A stretch of 64,000 bases of DNA from Geobacter sp. FeAm09 (GCF_008330225.1 NZ_CP042466.1:2970001-3034000); one strand, 5' to 3'; shown: positions 41,052 through 51,918, counted from the stretch's first letter. Notes: generated by a model from the letters alone, not told the origin. Translations and numbers: made by a program.

Positions 41052-41261
41052 ATGGAACTGAAAACGAGAATATGGATGACCGGCGCTTTGGAATGGTACG
41101 GCTATGTGGGCGACCAGGAGATGTTCCTCGGCCAGCGTTCCTTCCCCAGCCCCCTGGAGGAGGGGGACGAATGGACCACCGAGATCGGCGACATGTTCAA
41201 GGTCATCGACGGCGAAATCCGCCTCATGGGGAAAACCGAGCCCCCCCGGAAATACTGGTAG
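41052..41261 (+). CDS. Small hypothetical protein
   Basis: The product has 69 residues and is not recognised. GAGGT precedes the ATG. It is acidic and rich in Trp, Tyr and Met (RIWMTGALEWYGYVGDQEMF), without a signal peptide or membrane helix, and ends EPPRKYW. It lies 83 bp upstream of priA on the same strand. Support is the ribosome-binding site and a composition unlike random GC-rich frames. Confidence 0.6.
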   Translation: MELKTRIWMTGALEWYGYVGDQEMFLGQRSFPSPLEEGDEWTTEIGDMFKVIDGEIRLMGKTEPPRKYW

Positions 41262-41344
41262 GCCCGGAGGACGGCGCCCCCGCCCTCCCCTTTTTCGCAG
41301 CTCCGCGCTTTACTTCGCGCCGGTACTCTGCTATCACCATCCCC

Positions 41345-43588
41345 ATGTCCACCCCTGCGCCCCACATCGTCGAAGTAGCCATCCCGCTCCACCTGGACCG
41401 GACTTTCCACTACCGCGTCCCGTCCGGCATGGCGGGGCAGCCCCTTGCCGGGCGGCGCGTCTTCGTCCCCTTCGGCCGCCGCAGAATGACCGGCTATATC
41501 CTGGGCGACGTTGCCGAAACCCCACCCCACGACTTGAAAGAGATCCTGGAACTGCTCGACCCCGAGCCGCTCTGGACGGACAGCGAACTGGAGTTCTTCC
41601 GCTGGGTGGCCTCCTATTACCTGCACCCTCTGGGCGAAGTGCTCAAGACGGCCCTTCCGGCCGGCATCAACATTCAGGACCGCAAAGGCTCGGACCAGAA
41701 CGCCCCAACGGTCGGCGGCGGCAAGGCCATCAAGACCGAGATGGTCTACCGCGCCGCGACGGCGCCTGAGCCCCTCCCCCACCTGGGCGCCAAGGCGGCG
41801 GCCATCCTGGATCTGCTCAGGGAGGGGAGGAGCGGTATCCCGGCGGCCGAGTTGCGGCGACGTTTCGGCACCTGTTCGCCACAGCTCGGACGTCTGACGG
41901 AACTGGGCCTGGTGACGGGCGAAGCGCGGGAGGTCTACCGCAACCCGTTCGGCGACGACGTGGTGGAACGCGACACCCCCCGGCTCCTCTCCCCCCACCA
42001 GCAGACGGCCCTGGACGCCCTCTGCGCGGCGCTGGACCGGCGCGCCTTTGCCCCCTTCCTGCTCCACGGCGTAACCGGCAGCGGCAAGACCGAAGTCTAC
42101 CTCCAGGCCATCGCCCAGGCCCTGGGACAGGACAAAACCGCCCTGGTGCTGGTGCCGGAGATTTCCCTGACCCCCCAACTGGTGCAGCGCTTCCGCGCCC
42201 GTTTCGGCCACGGCATAGCCATTCTCCACAGCGGCCTCTCCGACGGCGAACGCTATGACGAGTGGCGGCGCATCAGGCGCGGCCAGGCCCGCATCGTCAT
42301 CGGCGCCCGCTCGGCCATCTTCGCCCCCCTGGAGCGGATCGGCATCATCATCGTCGACGAGGAGCACGAGGCGTCCTTCAAACAGGCCGACGGCCTGCGC
42401 TACAACGCCCGCGACCTGGCCCTGGTCAGGGGACGGATGGAGCACACCGTGGTCCTGCTCGGGTCGGCCACGCCGCTGGTCACCAGCCGGTATGCCGCGG
42501 AGCACGGCAAACTGGCGCTGCTCACCCTGCCGGAGCGGGTTGAGCAGCGCCCCATGCCCACCGTCGAACTGGCCCCCATGAAGGGGGTCGCCACGGCCAT
42601 CAGCCCGCTCCTGATCCCGGCCCTGGAGACGACCCTGGCCGCCGGCGGGCAGGCGATCATCTTTCTCAACCGGCGCGGCTTCGCCACCTACCTGGTGTGC
42701 GCGGAGTGCGGCGCGCCCCTGGCCTGCCCCAACTGCTCCGTGTCCCTCACCTACCACCGCCAGCGGGGCCAGAGCGTCTGCCACTACTGCGACTACGCCA
42801 TCCCAGCCCCCGGCATCTGCCCGGCCTGCGGCTGCCAGGAGCTGAAGGAATTGGGGGCCGGCACCGAGCGCCTGGAGCACGACCTGCGCGAACTGCTGCC
42901 CCAGGCGCGCATCCTGCGCATGGACAGCGACACCACCGGGGGCAAGGGGAGCCACGGACGCCTCTTGGCCCGCATGTCCGACGGCAGCGCCGACATCCTG
43001 GTGGGGACCCAGATGATCGCCAAGGGGCACGACTTTCCCGGTGTGACCCTGGTGGGGGTGGTCAATGCCGAAGCCAGCCTCGGCATGCCCGATTTTCGCG
43101 CCGCCGAACGCACCTTTCAGATCCTGTCCCAGGTCATCGGCCGGGCCGGGCGGGGGGACGCCCCCGGCCGGGTGGTCGTCCAGGCCCAGAGCGGCGACCA
43201 TTACGCCATCCAGTGCGCCGTACGGCATGACGACGACGCCTTCTACCGCCAGGAGTTGGAATTCCGCCGCGAGGTCGGCTACCCCCCCTTCAGCTTTCTG
43301 GCCTGCCTCGGCTTTTCCGGCACTGCGGAGCGGCCGGTGGAAGAGCATGCCGAGACCACGGCCCGGTTGCTCATGCATCTGAAACGGGGAAAAGGCCTGC
43401 GCGTGGAGATCCTGGGGCCGGCCCCGGCGCCCCTGTACCGGCTGCGGGGCCGTTTCCGCCGCCAGATCCTGCTCAAATCCCCCACCCGTGGCGATCTGCG
43501 CCGTCTGATCGCCGCCTGGCGACAGAACCGCCCCGCCGCTTCGGCCATCCGCACGTATGTGGACATCGATCCGGTCGATATGATGTGA
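41345..43588 (+). CDS. priA: Primosomal protein N' (replication restart helicase PriA)
   Basis: The product has 747 residues. Superfamily 2 DNA helicase that recognises stalled forks and reloads the replisome. N-terminal 3'-binding domain (VEVAIPLHLDRTFHYRVP), Walker A GVTGSGKTEVYLQA, DEEH box (IIVDEEHEASFKQ), and zinc-binding cysteines in CAECGAPLACPNC, CHYCDYAIPAPGICPACG, then helicase motifs VGTQMIAKGHDF and QVIGRAGRG. The ATG at 41345 begins MSTPAPHIVEVAIP; upstream sequence in frame is not PriA-like. Convergent with the rhodanese-YceI gene. Confidence 0.95.
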   Translation: MSTPAPHIVEVAIPLHLDRTFHYRVPSGMAGQPLAGRRVFVPFGRRRMTGYILGDVAETPPHDLKEILELLDPEPLWTDSELEFFRWVASYYLHPLGEVLKTALPAGINIQDRKGSDQNAPTVGGGKAIKTEMVYRAATAPEPLPHLGAKAAAILDLLREGRSGIPAAELRRRFGTCSPQLGRLTELGLVTGEAREVYRNPFGDDVVERDTPRLLSPHQQTALDALCAALDRRAFAPFLLHGVTGSGKTEVYLQAIAQALGQDKTALVLVPEISLTPQLVQRFRARFGHGIAILHSGLSDGERYDEWRRIRRGQARIVIGARSAIFAPLERIGIIIVDEEHEASFKQADGLRYNARDLALVRGRMEHTVVLLGSATPLVTSRYAAEHGKLALLTLPERVEQRPMPTVELAPMKGVATAISPLLIPALETTLAAGGQAIIFLNRRGFATYLVCAECGAPLACPNCSVSLTYHRQRGQSVCHYCDYAIPAPGICPACGCQELKELGAGTERLEHDLRELLPQARILRMDSDTTGGKGSHGRLLARMSDGSADILVGTQMIAKGHDFPGVTLVGVVNAEASLGMPDFRAAERTFQILSQVIGRAGRGDAPGRVVVQAQSGDHYAIQCAVRHDDDAFYRQELEFRREVGYPPFSFLACLGFSGTAERPVEEHAETTARLLMHLKRGKGLRVEILGPAPAPLYRLRGRFRRQILLKSPTRGDLRRLIAAWRQNRPAASAIRTYVDIDPVDMM

Positions 43589-43630
43589 CGCTGGACCTGA
43601 AATCGGCGAATACTTTTCCGGGAGGGAAAG

Positions 43631-43660
43631 CGGCCCTTCCGTTTGGGGGAGGGGCCGGTT
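43631..43660. terminator. Hairpin between priA and the rhodanese-YceI gene
   Basis: CGGCCCTTCC (43631-43640) pairs with GGAGGGGCCG (43648-43657), with a G-T pair. Short T-rich flanks on both strands. Plausible shared terminator. Confidence 0.45.
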
Positions 43661-43687
43661 CTCATGGCGGGTGCATGCCTGGCGGGG

Positions 43688-44605
43688 TCAACTCCGGTTC
43701 GGCCGGGCGACCAGGAAGATCTCGACGGTGACGATCTCGTTCACCAGGTGCTGGCCCAGTTTTTCGAAAAACCTCCCCGAGCCGTAAATGGCCCCCCAGC
43801 GCGTGCGGTCGAGGTCGCACAACACCCTGGCCTTGAGCAGGCCATCCGGCTGGGGCGCCACTTCGGCCGTGAGCGGCAGCTCCCTTTGCACGCCCCTCAG
43901 TTCGAGACTCCCCATCACCCGGTAGACAAGGGAGCAGGCGGACGCCTCGGGCAAAAGCTCCGAACCGGCGATGTCGTAGACCGCCCACGGGTAGGAGGCC
44001 ACATCGAAGAAGTCGTCGGATTTCAGGTGGCTGACCAGCAGGCGGTTGTAGCCCTCGTCCTCCAGGTCGGCGTCTGCGATGGACCCCATGTCCAGGGTGA
44101 TGCTGCCGCCGGCCAGAACCCCGTTTTTCACCAGGACCTCCCCGCCCCATAGGGCGATGGTGCCGTAGTGCCTGCCGTTCAGGTTGCGCCCGATCCACTC
44201 CAGCCGGCTGGCGGCGCTCTCCACCACATACGCCCCGTCCTGAACGGCGGCCTCGGGGGCCGCCGGCCCCTCCCCCACCTCCAGGGCATAGCCGGCCGCC
44301 CGCCAGGCGGCCAGGCCGCCGGCCAACTCCCGCACCTCCCGATACCCCGCCCGCCGCAGCTTTTCCACCGCAACCGCGGCCTCCCGCGAGCGGGCGCTGG
44401 CGCCATACACCACCAGCGGCGTATCATGGTCGCCGACGGTCTTCGTCAAATTCTCCAGAAACGCCATCTCATACACGCACACATTGCTTGCGCCCGGGAT
44501 ATGGCATTCGCCGAAATATTCGGGGGGGAGCACGTCGATCAGGCAGACCGGGCCGCCCGAATCCAGCAAGGATTTCAATTCACCTGTCGAGATGTTGGAC
44601 AACAT
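43688..44605 (-). CDS. Rhodanese-like and YceI-like two-domain protein, rhodanese Cys missing
   Basis: The product has 305 residues. Residues about 5-110 are a rhodanese fold ([40 protein letters not shown]), but the active-site loop is [12 protein letters not shown], with Gly where Cys is expected, so sulfur transfer is unlikely. About 130-300 is a YceI-like lipocalin domain ([47 protein letters not shown]), which binds isoprenoid-type or amide lipids in known members. No signal peptide is visible, unusual for YceI proteins. The ATG at 44605 has AAGGTG; a GTG four codons upstream overlaps that site. Confidence 0.85.
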   Translation of the reverse strand: MLSNISTGELKSLLDSGGPVCLIDVLPPEYFGECHIPGASNVCVYEMAFLENLTKTVGDHDTPLVVYGASARSREAAVAVEKLRRAGYREVRELAGGLAAWRAAGYALEVGEGPAAPEAAVQDGAYVVESAASRLEWIGRNLNGRHYGTIALWGGEVLVKNGVLAGGSITLDMGSIADADLEDEGYNRLLVSHLKSDDFFDVASYPWAVYDIAGSELLPEASACSLVYRVMGSLELRGVQRELPLTAEVAPQPDGLLKARVLCDLDRTRWGAIYGSGRFFEKLGQHLVNEIVTVEIFLVARPNRS

Positions 44606-44658
44606 ACTATCACGCACCTTTCATTCCCAATGTCCGGTTCCGCAGTCGTTCATCCATA

Positions 44659-44702
44659 GCCGCCCGCTGGGCGGGCACACCTTTCGCCCAACGGGCGGGC
44701 GA
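44659..44702. repeat. GC-rich inverted repeat in divergent gap
   Basis: GCCGCCCGCTGGGCG and CGCCCAACGGGCGGGC are near complements and each arm is itself partly palindromic. It lies in the 328-bp gap between the rhodanese-YceI gene and the ABC transporter. Possibly a structured 5' leader or a REP-like unit; no other gene is seen there. Confidence 0.55.
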
Positions 44703-44852
44703 GCCACTTTCATTAACCGTCCGTTCCACCCTCCCTTTGCGGCGACGTATACACGGCGGGCGTGGCATTTTATCCCTTTGTTTTTAATTATATGTCCGCC
44801 GCGCCGCCCGTCAATCGGATTATTTCCAGCCCATGCGGCGGCCAATTTTCCT

Positions 44853-44882
44853 TTGCCCCCCGGTGCCGCTTTGTGCTATACA
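44853..44882 (+). promoter_or_regulatory. Possible sigma-70 promoter for the amino-acid ABC operon
   Basis: TTGCCC (44853-44858), 18-bp spacer, TATACA (44877-44882), 51 bp before the ATG at 44934. Confidence 0.45.
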
Positions 44883-44933
44883 AATCCTCTGATTTTGCGC
44901 AATGTTCCACCCCAATTTCGACAGGAGCCCCCG

Positions 44934-45680
<747 letters not shown>

Positions 45681-45728
45681 AACCGGATGTACCGGTCCGT
45701 ACTATCACTCTTGAAGGAGGAGTTCGAC

Positions 45729-46544
45729 ATGAGAAAACTGGCAATAGCATTCATGATTACGGTGTTGGCCGCGACGGCCGCCAAAACGGTGCTGGCCGCC
45801 GATACGCTGGCCGACGTGAAGAAAAAAGGGGTACTGGTGGCCGGGGTCAAGGACTCCCTTCCTCCCTTCGGCTATGTGGATGAGAAAACCCGCACCATCG
45901 TGGGGTACGACATTGATTTCATCAACGCCATCGCCAAGAAGCTGGGCGTCAGGGTAGAACTCAAGCCGGTCACCTCGGCCAGCCGCATGCCCCAGTTGCA
46001 GGAAGGGCACATCGACATCATCGCCGCCACCATGACCAAGAACCCCGAGCGGGCCAAACAGATCGACTTCAGCCATACCTACTTCTTTACCGGCCAGAAG
46101 TTCATCACCAAGAAGGGAACCGTCAAGAGCCTGAAGGACCTGGACGGCAAAAAGATCGGCACCGCCAAGGGTTCCACCTCGGAGCAGAACGCGAAGAAGG
46201 CCATCCCCACCGCCACCGTGCTCTCCTTTGACGACTATCCCCAGGCGCTGCTCGCCCTGGAGCAGGGCAAGGTATTCGCCGTGACGACCGACGAGGCCAT
46301 CCTGGCCGGCATCCTGGCCAAGGCCCCCAACAAGGCCCGCTTCGAGATCCCCAATGTCCAGATCTCCGACGAACCCTACGGCCTCGGCATGCGCAAAGGG
46401 GACAAGCACTTCGTGGACTTCGTCAACAAGACCATCCTGGATATGGAAAAATCCGGCGAAGCCGCCAGGATCTTCAACAAGTGGTTCGGCCCCTCCACCC
46501 AGTTCCACCTGCAGCGCAACTTCAAGATCACGGCCGGCAAGTAA
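45729..46544 (+). CDS. Polar amino-acid ABC transporter, substrate-binding protein
   Basis: The product has 271 residues with a cleavable signal peptide (MRKLAIAFMITVLAATAAKTV, cut near ALA-AD at about 23). Family-3 solute-binding protein: GVLVAGVKDSLPPFGYVDEK, the binding-pocket segment VELKPVTSASRMPQLQEGHI and NPERAKQIDFSHTYFFTGQK. It captures an acidic or polar amino acid in the periplasm. AAGGAGGAG precedes the ATG at 45729. It sits between the ATPase and permease genes. Confidence 0.94.
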   Translation: MRKLAIAFMITVLAATAAKTVLAADTLADVKKKGVLVAGVKDSLPPFGYVDEKTRTIVGYDIDFINAIAKKLGVRVELKPVTSASRMPQLQEGHIDIIAATMTKNPERAKQIDFSHTYFFTGQKFITKKGTVKSLKDLDGKKIGTAKGSTSEQNAKKAIPTATVLSFDDYPQALLALEQGKVFAVTTDEAILAGILAKAPNKARFEIPNVQISDEPYGLGMRKGDKHFVDFVNKTILDMEKSGEAARIFNKWFGPSTQFHLQRNFKITAGK

Positions 46545-46624
46545 CACGCAATTTGCAACGTTCAGCAGGCGGGGGGTGTGGAGAGGCATCCTGCCCCCCG
46601 CCCCGCTCTTCATGAGGGTTTCAC

Positions 46625-47332
46625 GTGCTTAAATATCAATTCGACTGGTCGATCGTCACCTCGGGCAAGTATTTCGAATGGCTGGTTTCTGGGTGCAAGG
46701 TTACCCTGCAGCTCTCGGCACTCTCCATCGTACTGGCCTTCCTGCTGGGGCTCCTGATCGCCGTCATGCGCATGAGCAACAACAGGCCGGTCCGCTGGAT
46801 TGCCCATGCCTATCTGGAGTTTTTCCGCAACACCCCGCTTCTGGTGCAGATATTCTTCTGGTACTTCGGGTCGTACAAGATCCTGCCGACCGCCGTCAAC
46901 GACTGGTTGAACAACACCAACTTCGAGTTCGCCGCCGCCGTGATCGCCCTGACCATCTACACCTCGGCCTTCATCGCCGAGGATATCCGTTCCGGCGTGC
47001 TCTCCATCCCCAAGGAGCAGATGGAGGCGGCCCGCAGCGCCGGGTTCTCCTACCTGCGCTCCATGCAGTACATCATCCTGCCCCAGGCGGTGCGCCTCAC
47101 GGTGCCGCCGCTGGTGAACCAGTTCCTCAACCTGGCCAAGAACTCGTCCCTGGCCATGACCATCGGCGTCATGGAGCTGACCTACCAGGCCCGCCAGGTG
47201 GAGAGCTACTCCTTCAAGGGCTTCGAGGCGTTTACCGCAGCAACCGTAGTCTATGTGGCTATTTCGCTTGTCATCACCGCCCTGGTGAACATCTACAACG
47301 AGAAAGTCCTCAACATTCACAAGGCGGCCTGA
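46625..47332 (+). CDS. Polar amino-acid ABC transporter, permease 1
   Basis: The product has 235 residues (GTG start). Inner-membrane HisMQ-type permease with about five helices; family marks are EFFRNTPLLVQIFFWYFG and the ATPase-contact EAA loop EAARSAGFSYLRSMQYIILP. Two bases separate it from the second permease gene, with which it should form the translocation pore. Confidence 0.93.
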   Translation: MLKYQFDWSIVTSGKYFEWLVSGCKVTLQLSALSIVLAFLLGLLIAVMRMSNNRPVRWIAHAYLEFFRNTPLLVQIFFWYFGSYKILPTAVNDWLNNTNFEFAAAVIALTIYTSAFIAEDIRSGVLSIPKEQMEAARSAGFSYLRSMQYIILPQAVRLTVPPLVNQFLNLAKNSSLAMTIGVMELTYQARQVESYSFKGFEAFTAATVVYVAISLVITALVNIYNEKVLNIHKAA

Positions 47333-47333
47333 T

Positions 47334-48032
47334 ATGGATCAATTCTTCAATATATCGGTGATTGCCGACAACTTCACCTACTTCATGATCGGCCGTTTCC
47401 CCCACGGTCCCCTGGGCGGCCTGGGCCTCACCCTGTACCTGGCGGTGATCTCCTGCATCCTCTCCTTCTTCGGCGGCCTGATCCTGGGACTGCTCAGCAT
47501 CTCCCGGTCCCCGGTGGTGCGCTACCCCGCCGTCGCCGCCATCAACCTCGTGCGCGGCATGCCGCTTCTGATGGTCATCTTCTGGATGTACTTCCTCCTG
47601 CCGGCCCTGTTCGGCAAGGTGGCCGAAAGCCAGACCGTCATCATGGGGCTGACCCTGTTCACCTCCGCCTACATGTCCCGCATCGTGGTGGCCGGCATCG
47701 AGGGCATCCCCAAGGGGCAGACCGAGGCGGCCATCTCCACCGGCCTCAAGCCGTGGCAGGCCATGCTCTATATCGTGCTTCCCCAGGGACTGCGCAATAT
47801 GATCCCCTCCTTCGTCAACCAGTTCGTTTCCCTGATCAAGGACACCTCCCTGGCCTTCATCGTCGGCGTATCCGAACTGACCCACGTGGGAACCCAGATC
47901 AACAACCGCACCATGGCCTATCCGACGGAAATCTTCGTCTTCATCGCCCTGGTCTATTTCATCGTCTGCTACGCCTTCACCTCCCTTTCCCGCTGGCTGG
48001 AGCAGCGGTTGGCCTGGCGCAAGGCGATTTGA
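47334..48032 (+). CDS. Polar amino-acid ABC transporter, permease 2
   Basis: The product has 232 residues, a second HisMQ-type permease: NLVRGMPLLMVIFWMYFLLP and the EAA loop EAAISTGLKPWQAMLYIVLP, plus FVNQFVSLIKDTSLAFIVGV. It ends the transporter operon. No terminator was found after it; a promoter for the next gene lies 32 bp downstream. Confidence 0.93.
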   Translation: MDQFFNISVIADNFTYFMIGRFPHGPLGGLGLTLYLAVISCILSFFGGLILGLLSISRSPVVRYPAVAAINLVRGMPLLMVIFWMYFLLPALFGKVAESQTVIMGLTLFTSAYMSRIVVAGIEGIPKGQTEAAISTGLKPWQAMLYIVLPQGLRNMIPSFVNQFVSLIKDTSLAFIVGVSELTHVGTQINNRTMAYPTEIFVFIALVYFIVCYAFTSLSRWLEQRLAWRKAI

Positions 48033-48063
48033 CACAATCTCTGGATAATTTCATTAAAGCGGC

Positions 48064-48091
48064 TTGTCACCGGTCGGATCTCTGGTAAAAT
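48064..48091 (+). promoter_or_regulatory. Sigma-70 promoter upstream of the response regulator/histidine kinase gene
   Basis: TTGTCA (48064-48069), 16-bp spacer, TAAAAT (48086-48091); both hexamers match the consensus at five of six positions. The leader to the ATG at 48341 is about 240 bp, long enough for regulation, with an imperfect ACGGATGGGCCATC/GATGGCGTCCGT hairpin at about 48101-48130. The 308-bp gap holds no gene. Confidence 0.6.
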
Positions 48092-48340
48092 TGACGTCGG
48101 TACGGATGGGCCATCCCGATGGCGTCCGTATGACATCTCTCTCGTTTGGGGAACAACGTGAACCGTCATGTCCCAGCCAATCCAGCCCCTCCCCAGCCGG
48201 GTTTTTTCCTGTTCCCCTGCCCGACGCCGGTCATGCCGGCCTCCGCACAGGCCCAATACCCCATCCTCCCGCCCCCGGCCATGATGTAGCCGGTGGTGCA
48301 TCCGCCGCCAGCAGGCTGGCCCCTCGTTGCGAGGTATGAC

Positions 48341-49883
48341 ATGACGGACGCCCCCTCCCCTGACGACGACCTCACGATCCTGTACGTAGAGGATGAAGCC
48401 ACCTCGCGGGAGCAGGTCAAACGCATGCTCGGCCTGCGCGGCTACCGGCTGATGGTGACCGAGGACGGCCGGGAGGGGCTGGCACTCTACCAGGCGCACA
48501 CCCCCGACATCGTGCTGACCGACATCATGATGCCGTTCATGAGCGGCCTGGAAATGGCCCGGGAGATCCGCAGCAGGACCCCCGATGCCCAGATTATCGT
48601 CATGACCGCCTTCAACGACATCGATTACCTGCTCCAGGCCATCGATATCGGCATCAACCAGTTCGTCCTCAAACCGGTCGCCTTCCAGAAGCTTTACGAA
48701 GCCATCGAGCGGAGCATCGCCGTCGTGAAGATGCAGCGGCAACTCCGCCGGCAAAACGAACACATCCGGCTCCTTTCCAACGCCCTCGAGCAAAGCCCCA
48801 GCATGGCGCTCATCACCGACACCACCGGCACCATCGAATACGTGAACCGCAAGTTCTGCGAGGTAACCGGCTTCGCCGCCGACGAAGCGGTCGGGCAGAC
48901 GCCGCGCATCCTCAAGTCGGGCGAGACCTCCTCCGAAACGTACCGGGAGCTGTGGGCCACCATCCTCCAGGGGAACGAATGGCACGGCAGCCTGCTGAAC
49001 CGGAAGAAAAACGGCGAGCTGTTCTGGGAGAGTGTGAGCATCTCCCCGCTCAAGGCTCCCGACGGTTCAGTCGCCAAGTTCATCAAAAACGGGGAGGATG
49101 TCACCCGGCAGAGAAAGCTGGAAGCGGAGAGCCTCCGCTCCCGGAAGATGGAAGCCATCGGCATCCTGGCCGGCGGCATGGCCCACGATTTCAACAACCT
49201 GTTGCAGGTGATCCTCGGGTACATCTCCCTGGCCAAGCTGAACATCTCCGCCCCCCAGACCATCGCCGAGATGCTCGAGATCGCCGAACAGACCTCCCTG
49301 CGCGCCAAGGAGCTCAGCCTGCGCCTGCTGACCTTTTCCAAGGGGGGGACTCCTTCGTGCATCCCGCCCCCTTGCGCCCCTGATCACGGAGGCCATCTCC
49401 GCCGCCCTCAGGGGCAAGCCCGCCATAACGAGCGAGTTCCGTATCGCCCCCGGCCTCCATCGGGTGAGGATGGACGACACCCAGATGGAGCGGACCTTTG
49501 CCAACCTGACGCACAATGCCGTCGAGGCCATGCCCCACGGCGGCACCGTGCGGGTCGAGGGGGAGAATGTGACCCTCGGCGAGCAGGACACCCTCTCCCT
49601 CCCGGCCGGCGAGTACGTTCACCTGGCGTTCCACGACACCGGAATCGGCATCCCCCCCGAGAACCTCCCCAGGATCTTCGACCCCTACTTCACCACCAAG
49701 GAGATGGGGAGCCAGAAGGGCATGGGGCTCAGCCTGGCGCTCTGCCACTCCATCATCCGCAAACACAAGGGCGCCATCACCGCCGAATCCACGCCCGGCA
49801 AAGGAACGACCTTTCACATCTATCTGCCGGCCCTTGTGGAGGGGGCGGCCGCGACGCCGGGGGAGTCCGCAAGCAAGATTTGA
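48341..49883 (+). CDS. Receiver-PAS-histidine kinase, reading frame broken near G/C runs
   Basis: An N-terminal receiver (1-115; LYVEDEATSRE, TDIMMPFMSG with the phospho-Asp, TAFND, KPVAF), a PAS domain (about 150-250; LITDTTGTIEYVNRKFCEVTG) and a HisKA region with phospho-His in GGMAHDFNNLLQVILGY lie in one frame. The HATPase domain (NLTHNAVEAMP, DTGIGIPPENLPRIFDPYFT, GMGLSLALCHSII) is in another. Adding one C at 49352-49353 and one at 49377-49380 gives KGGTPFVHPAPLRPLITEA and a 514-residue protein; removing one G from the G7 run 49342-49348 also restores frame but fits the family less well. Start 48341 has GAGGT. Signal and partner unknown. Confidence 0.85.
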
Positions 49884-50024
49884 CAAACGCCCACACACCG
49901 GATCTGGTACAGACTCGAACCCTCCAACTCTATTTGACCCTCCACCCGGCCACCCTCACTACCATTTCCCTTCCGCCGCCGATTCTGCTATTCTGGGCAC
50001 ATCCAGCACACGTTCGGAGCACCA

Positions 50025-51836
50025 ATGCACCACGGCGGCATCTATGAAGAGGAAATAGCGGGCAAGGCCTACGACACCCGCCTTTTGACCCGCTTTGCCC
50101 GCTATGTCGCCCCCCACCGCACGGCGATCGTCGCGGTGCTGGTCACCATACCGCTGGTTGCCGCCTGCCGCCTGGCCCAGCCCTGGATTATCAAGCTGGC
50201 CATCGACGGCCATATCACCACCGGCAGGTTGGCCGGGCTGGAAGGGATTGCCCTGGCTTTTCTGTCCGTCCTGCTGTCCGAATCGCTGCTCGCCTTTCTG
50301 CAGATCTACCTGCTCCAGTCCGTCGGGCAACGGGTCATGGCCGACATGCGCAACGAACTCTACCGCCATGTCATGCGCCTGCCGGTTTCCTGGTTCGACC
50401 GGGTCCCCACGGGGAGCGCCGTGACCCGCCTGACCAGCGATGTGGAGGTCCTGGGCGAGATGTTCGCCTCGGGGATCATTACCATCGTGGGTGACGTCAT
50501 GCTGCTGGCGGGCATCATCTCGGTCATGCTCTGGATGAACCTGAAGCTGTCCCTGGTGACCTTCAGCGTCCTCCCCCTGCTCCTGTACGTCGCCTGGGCC
50601 TTTCGCCGCAAGATGCGCCAATCGTTCCGCGAGGTGCGGGCGCGCCTGGGACGCCTCAACGCCTTTCTGGCCGAATCCATCGGCGGTATCGGCATCATCC
50701 AGGCGTTCAACCGCGAACGGGACGAAGAGCGGCGCTTCAGCGACCTGAACGCATCCTACCGGGACGCCAACATGCCGGTCATCTTCTGGGATGCGTCGCT
50801 GTACGCCATCGTGGAGGCCCTGTCGTCCATCGCCGTGGCCCTGATCATCTGGTACGGCGGCGGAGAGATCGTCCGGGGGGCCCTCACCTTCGGGGTGCTG
50901 GTGGCCTTCATCCAGTACATCGAGAAATTCTTCACCCCCATCCGCGACCTGTCGGCCAAGTATTCGGTCATGCAGGGCGCCATGGCGGCCCTGGAACGGA
51001 TCTTTGCCCTGCTGGACACGCCGGCGGACAAGCCGGCTCACCAGCCCCCCGCGCCCGCCTCTGCCGAAGAAGGCCGCCCGCCGGGGGGGGGAAGCTTCGG
51101 GCAGACGCCCCCCCTGATCGAATTCCGCACCGTCTCCTTTGCCTACCGCGAGGGGGAGAACGCCCTGGAGGGGTTCAGCCTGGTCGTCCGGCGCGGCGAG
51201 CGGATCGCGCTGGTGGGCGAAAGCGGCGGCGGCAAGACCACCATCACGCGGCTTCTGACGCGCCTCTACGAGATCGACAGGGGAAGCATCCTCGTGGACG
51301 GCGTCGATGTGCGCACCATGCGGGGAGGCGACCTGCGCCGGCGCATCGGCATCGTCCTCCAGGACCCCTGCCTGTTCGCCGGCACTATCGAGTTCAATAT
51401 CTGCCTGGGGGACGAGGAGGCGCGGGCGCGGGTCCGAACAGCGGCCGCCGCGGTGGGGGCCGACCGTTTCATCGAACGCTTGCCCCGGGGGTACGGGGAG
51501 GAGGTCAGGGAGCGGGGCAACAACCTCTCCGTGGGGGAAAAGCAGCTCATCTCCTTTGCCCGGGCCGTGGCCTTCGACCCCGAGGTGCTGGTGCTGGACG
51601 AGGCCACCGCCAGCGTGGACTCCGCTTCGGAGCAGATGATCCAGGACGGGATCAAAGGGCTGATGGCGGGGCGCACCTCCCTGATCATCGCCCACCGTCT
51701 CTCCACCATCCAGGACGCCGACCGGATCGTGGTCGTGCACCGGGGGCGCAACTCGGAGGAGGGGACGCACCAGGAGCTCATGGAGGCCAGGGGGCTCTAC
51801 TACCGCCTGCACCGGTTGCAGTTCAACGGCCAGTGA
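50025..51836 (+). CDS. ABC exporter, fused membrane and ATPase domains (MsbA/MdlB type)
   Basis: The product has 603 residues. Six membrane helices (about 30-320) with the coupling segment LRPVSWFD-like LPVSWFDRVPTG, then a Pro/Gly-rich linker and an ATPase with Walker A GESGGGKTTITRLL, Q-loop VLQDPCLF, signature NLSVGEKQLISFARA (LSVGE rather than LSGGQ), Walker B VLVLDEATASVD and His switch IIAHRLSTI. A homodimeric or heterodimeric exporter of lipids, peptides or drugs; substrate unknown. It lies between the kinase gene and hypB, probably its own unit. Confidence 0.92.
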   Translation: MHHGGIYEEEIAGKAYDTRLLTRFARYVAPHRTAIVAVLVTIPLVAACRLAQPWIIKLAIDGHITTGRLAGLEGIALAFLSVLLSESLLAFLQIYLLQSVGQRVMADMRNELYRHVMRLPVSWFDRVPTGSAVTRLTSDVEVLGEMFASGIITIVGDVMLLAGIISVMLWMNLKLSLVTFSVLPLLLYVAWAFRRKMRQSFREVRARLGRLNAFLAESIGGIGIIQAFNRERDEERRFSDLNASYRDANMPVIFWDASLYAIVEALSSIAVALIIWYGGGEIVRGALTFGVLVAFIQYIEKFFTPIRDLSAKYSVMQGAMAALERIFALLDTPADKPAHQPPAPASAEEGRPPGGGSFGQTPPLIEFRTVSFAYREGENALEGFSLVVRRGERIALVGESGGGKTTITRLLTRLYEIDRGSILVDGVDVRTMRGGDLRRRIGIVLQDPCLFAGTIEFNICLGDEEARARVRTAAAAVGADRFIERLPRGYGEEVRERGNNLSVGEKQLISFARAVAFDPEVLVLDEATASVDSASEQMIQDGIKGLMAGRTSLIIAHRLSTIQDADRIVVVHRGRNSEEGTHQELMEARGLYYRLHRLQFNGQ

Positions 51837-51918
51837 ACCATGGCCATGACCCTGTTGCATAACGGCGCGGAAACTGATACGGTTACACCATCATCAGGAC
51901 CCATTTTCGGAGGAACCC

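Noticed and set aside
43671-43710. Translational link between priA and the rhodanese-YceI gene
   Set aside because: The genes are convergent with a hairpin between them.
48293-50047. Single 584-residue protein from the kinase start into the following gene
   Set aside because: After about 49350 this frame is low-complexity Pro/Arg-rich sequence, while the true HATPase domain continues in another frame.
51841-51860. Sigma-54-like promoter before hypB (TGGC ... TTGC)
   Set aside because: The spacing between the GG and GC elements is two to three bases too long.
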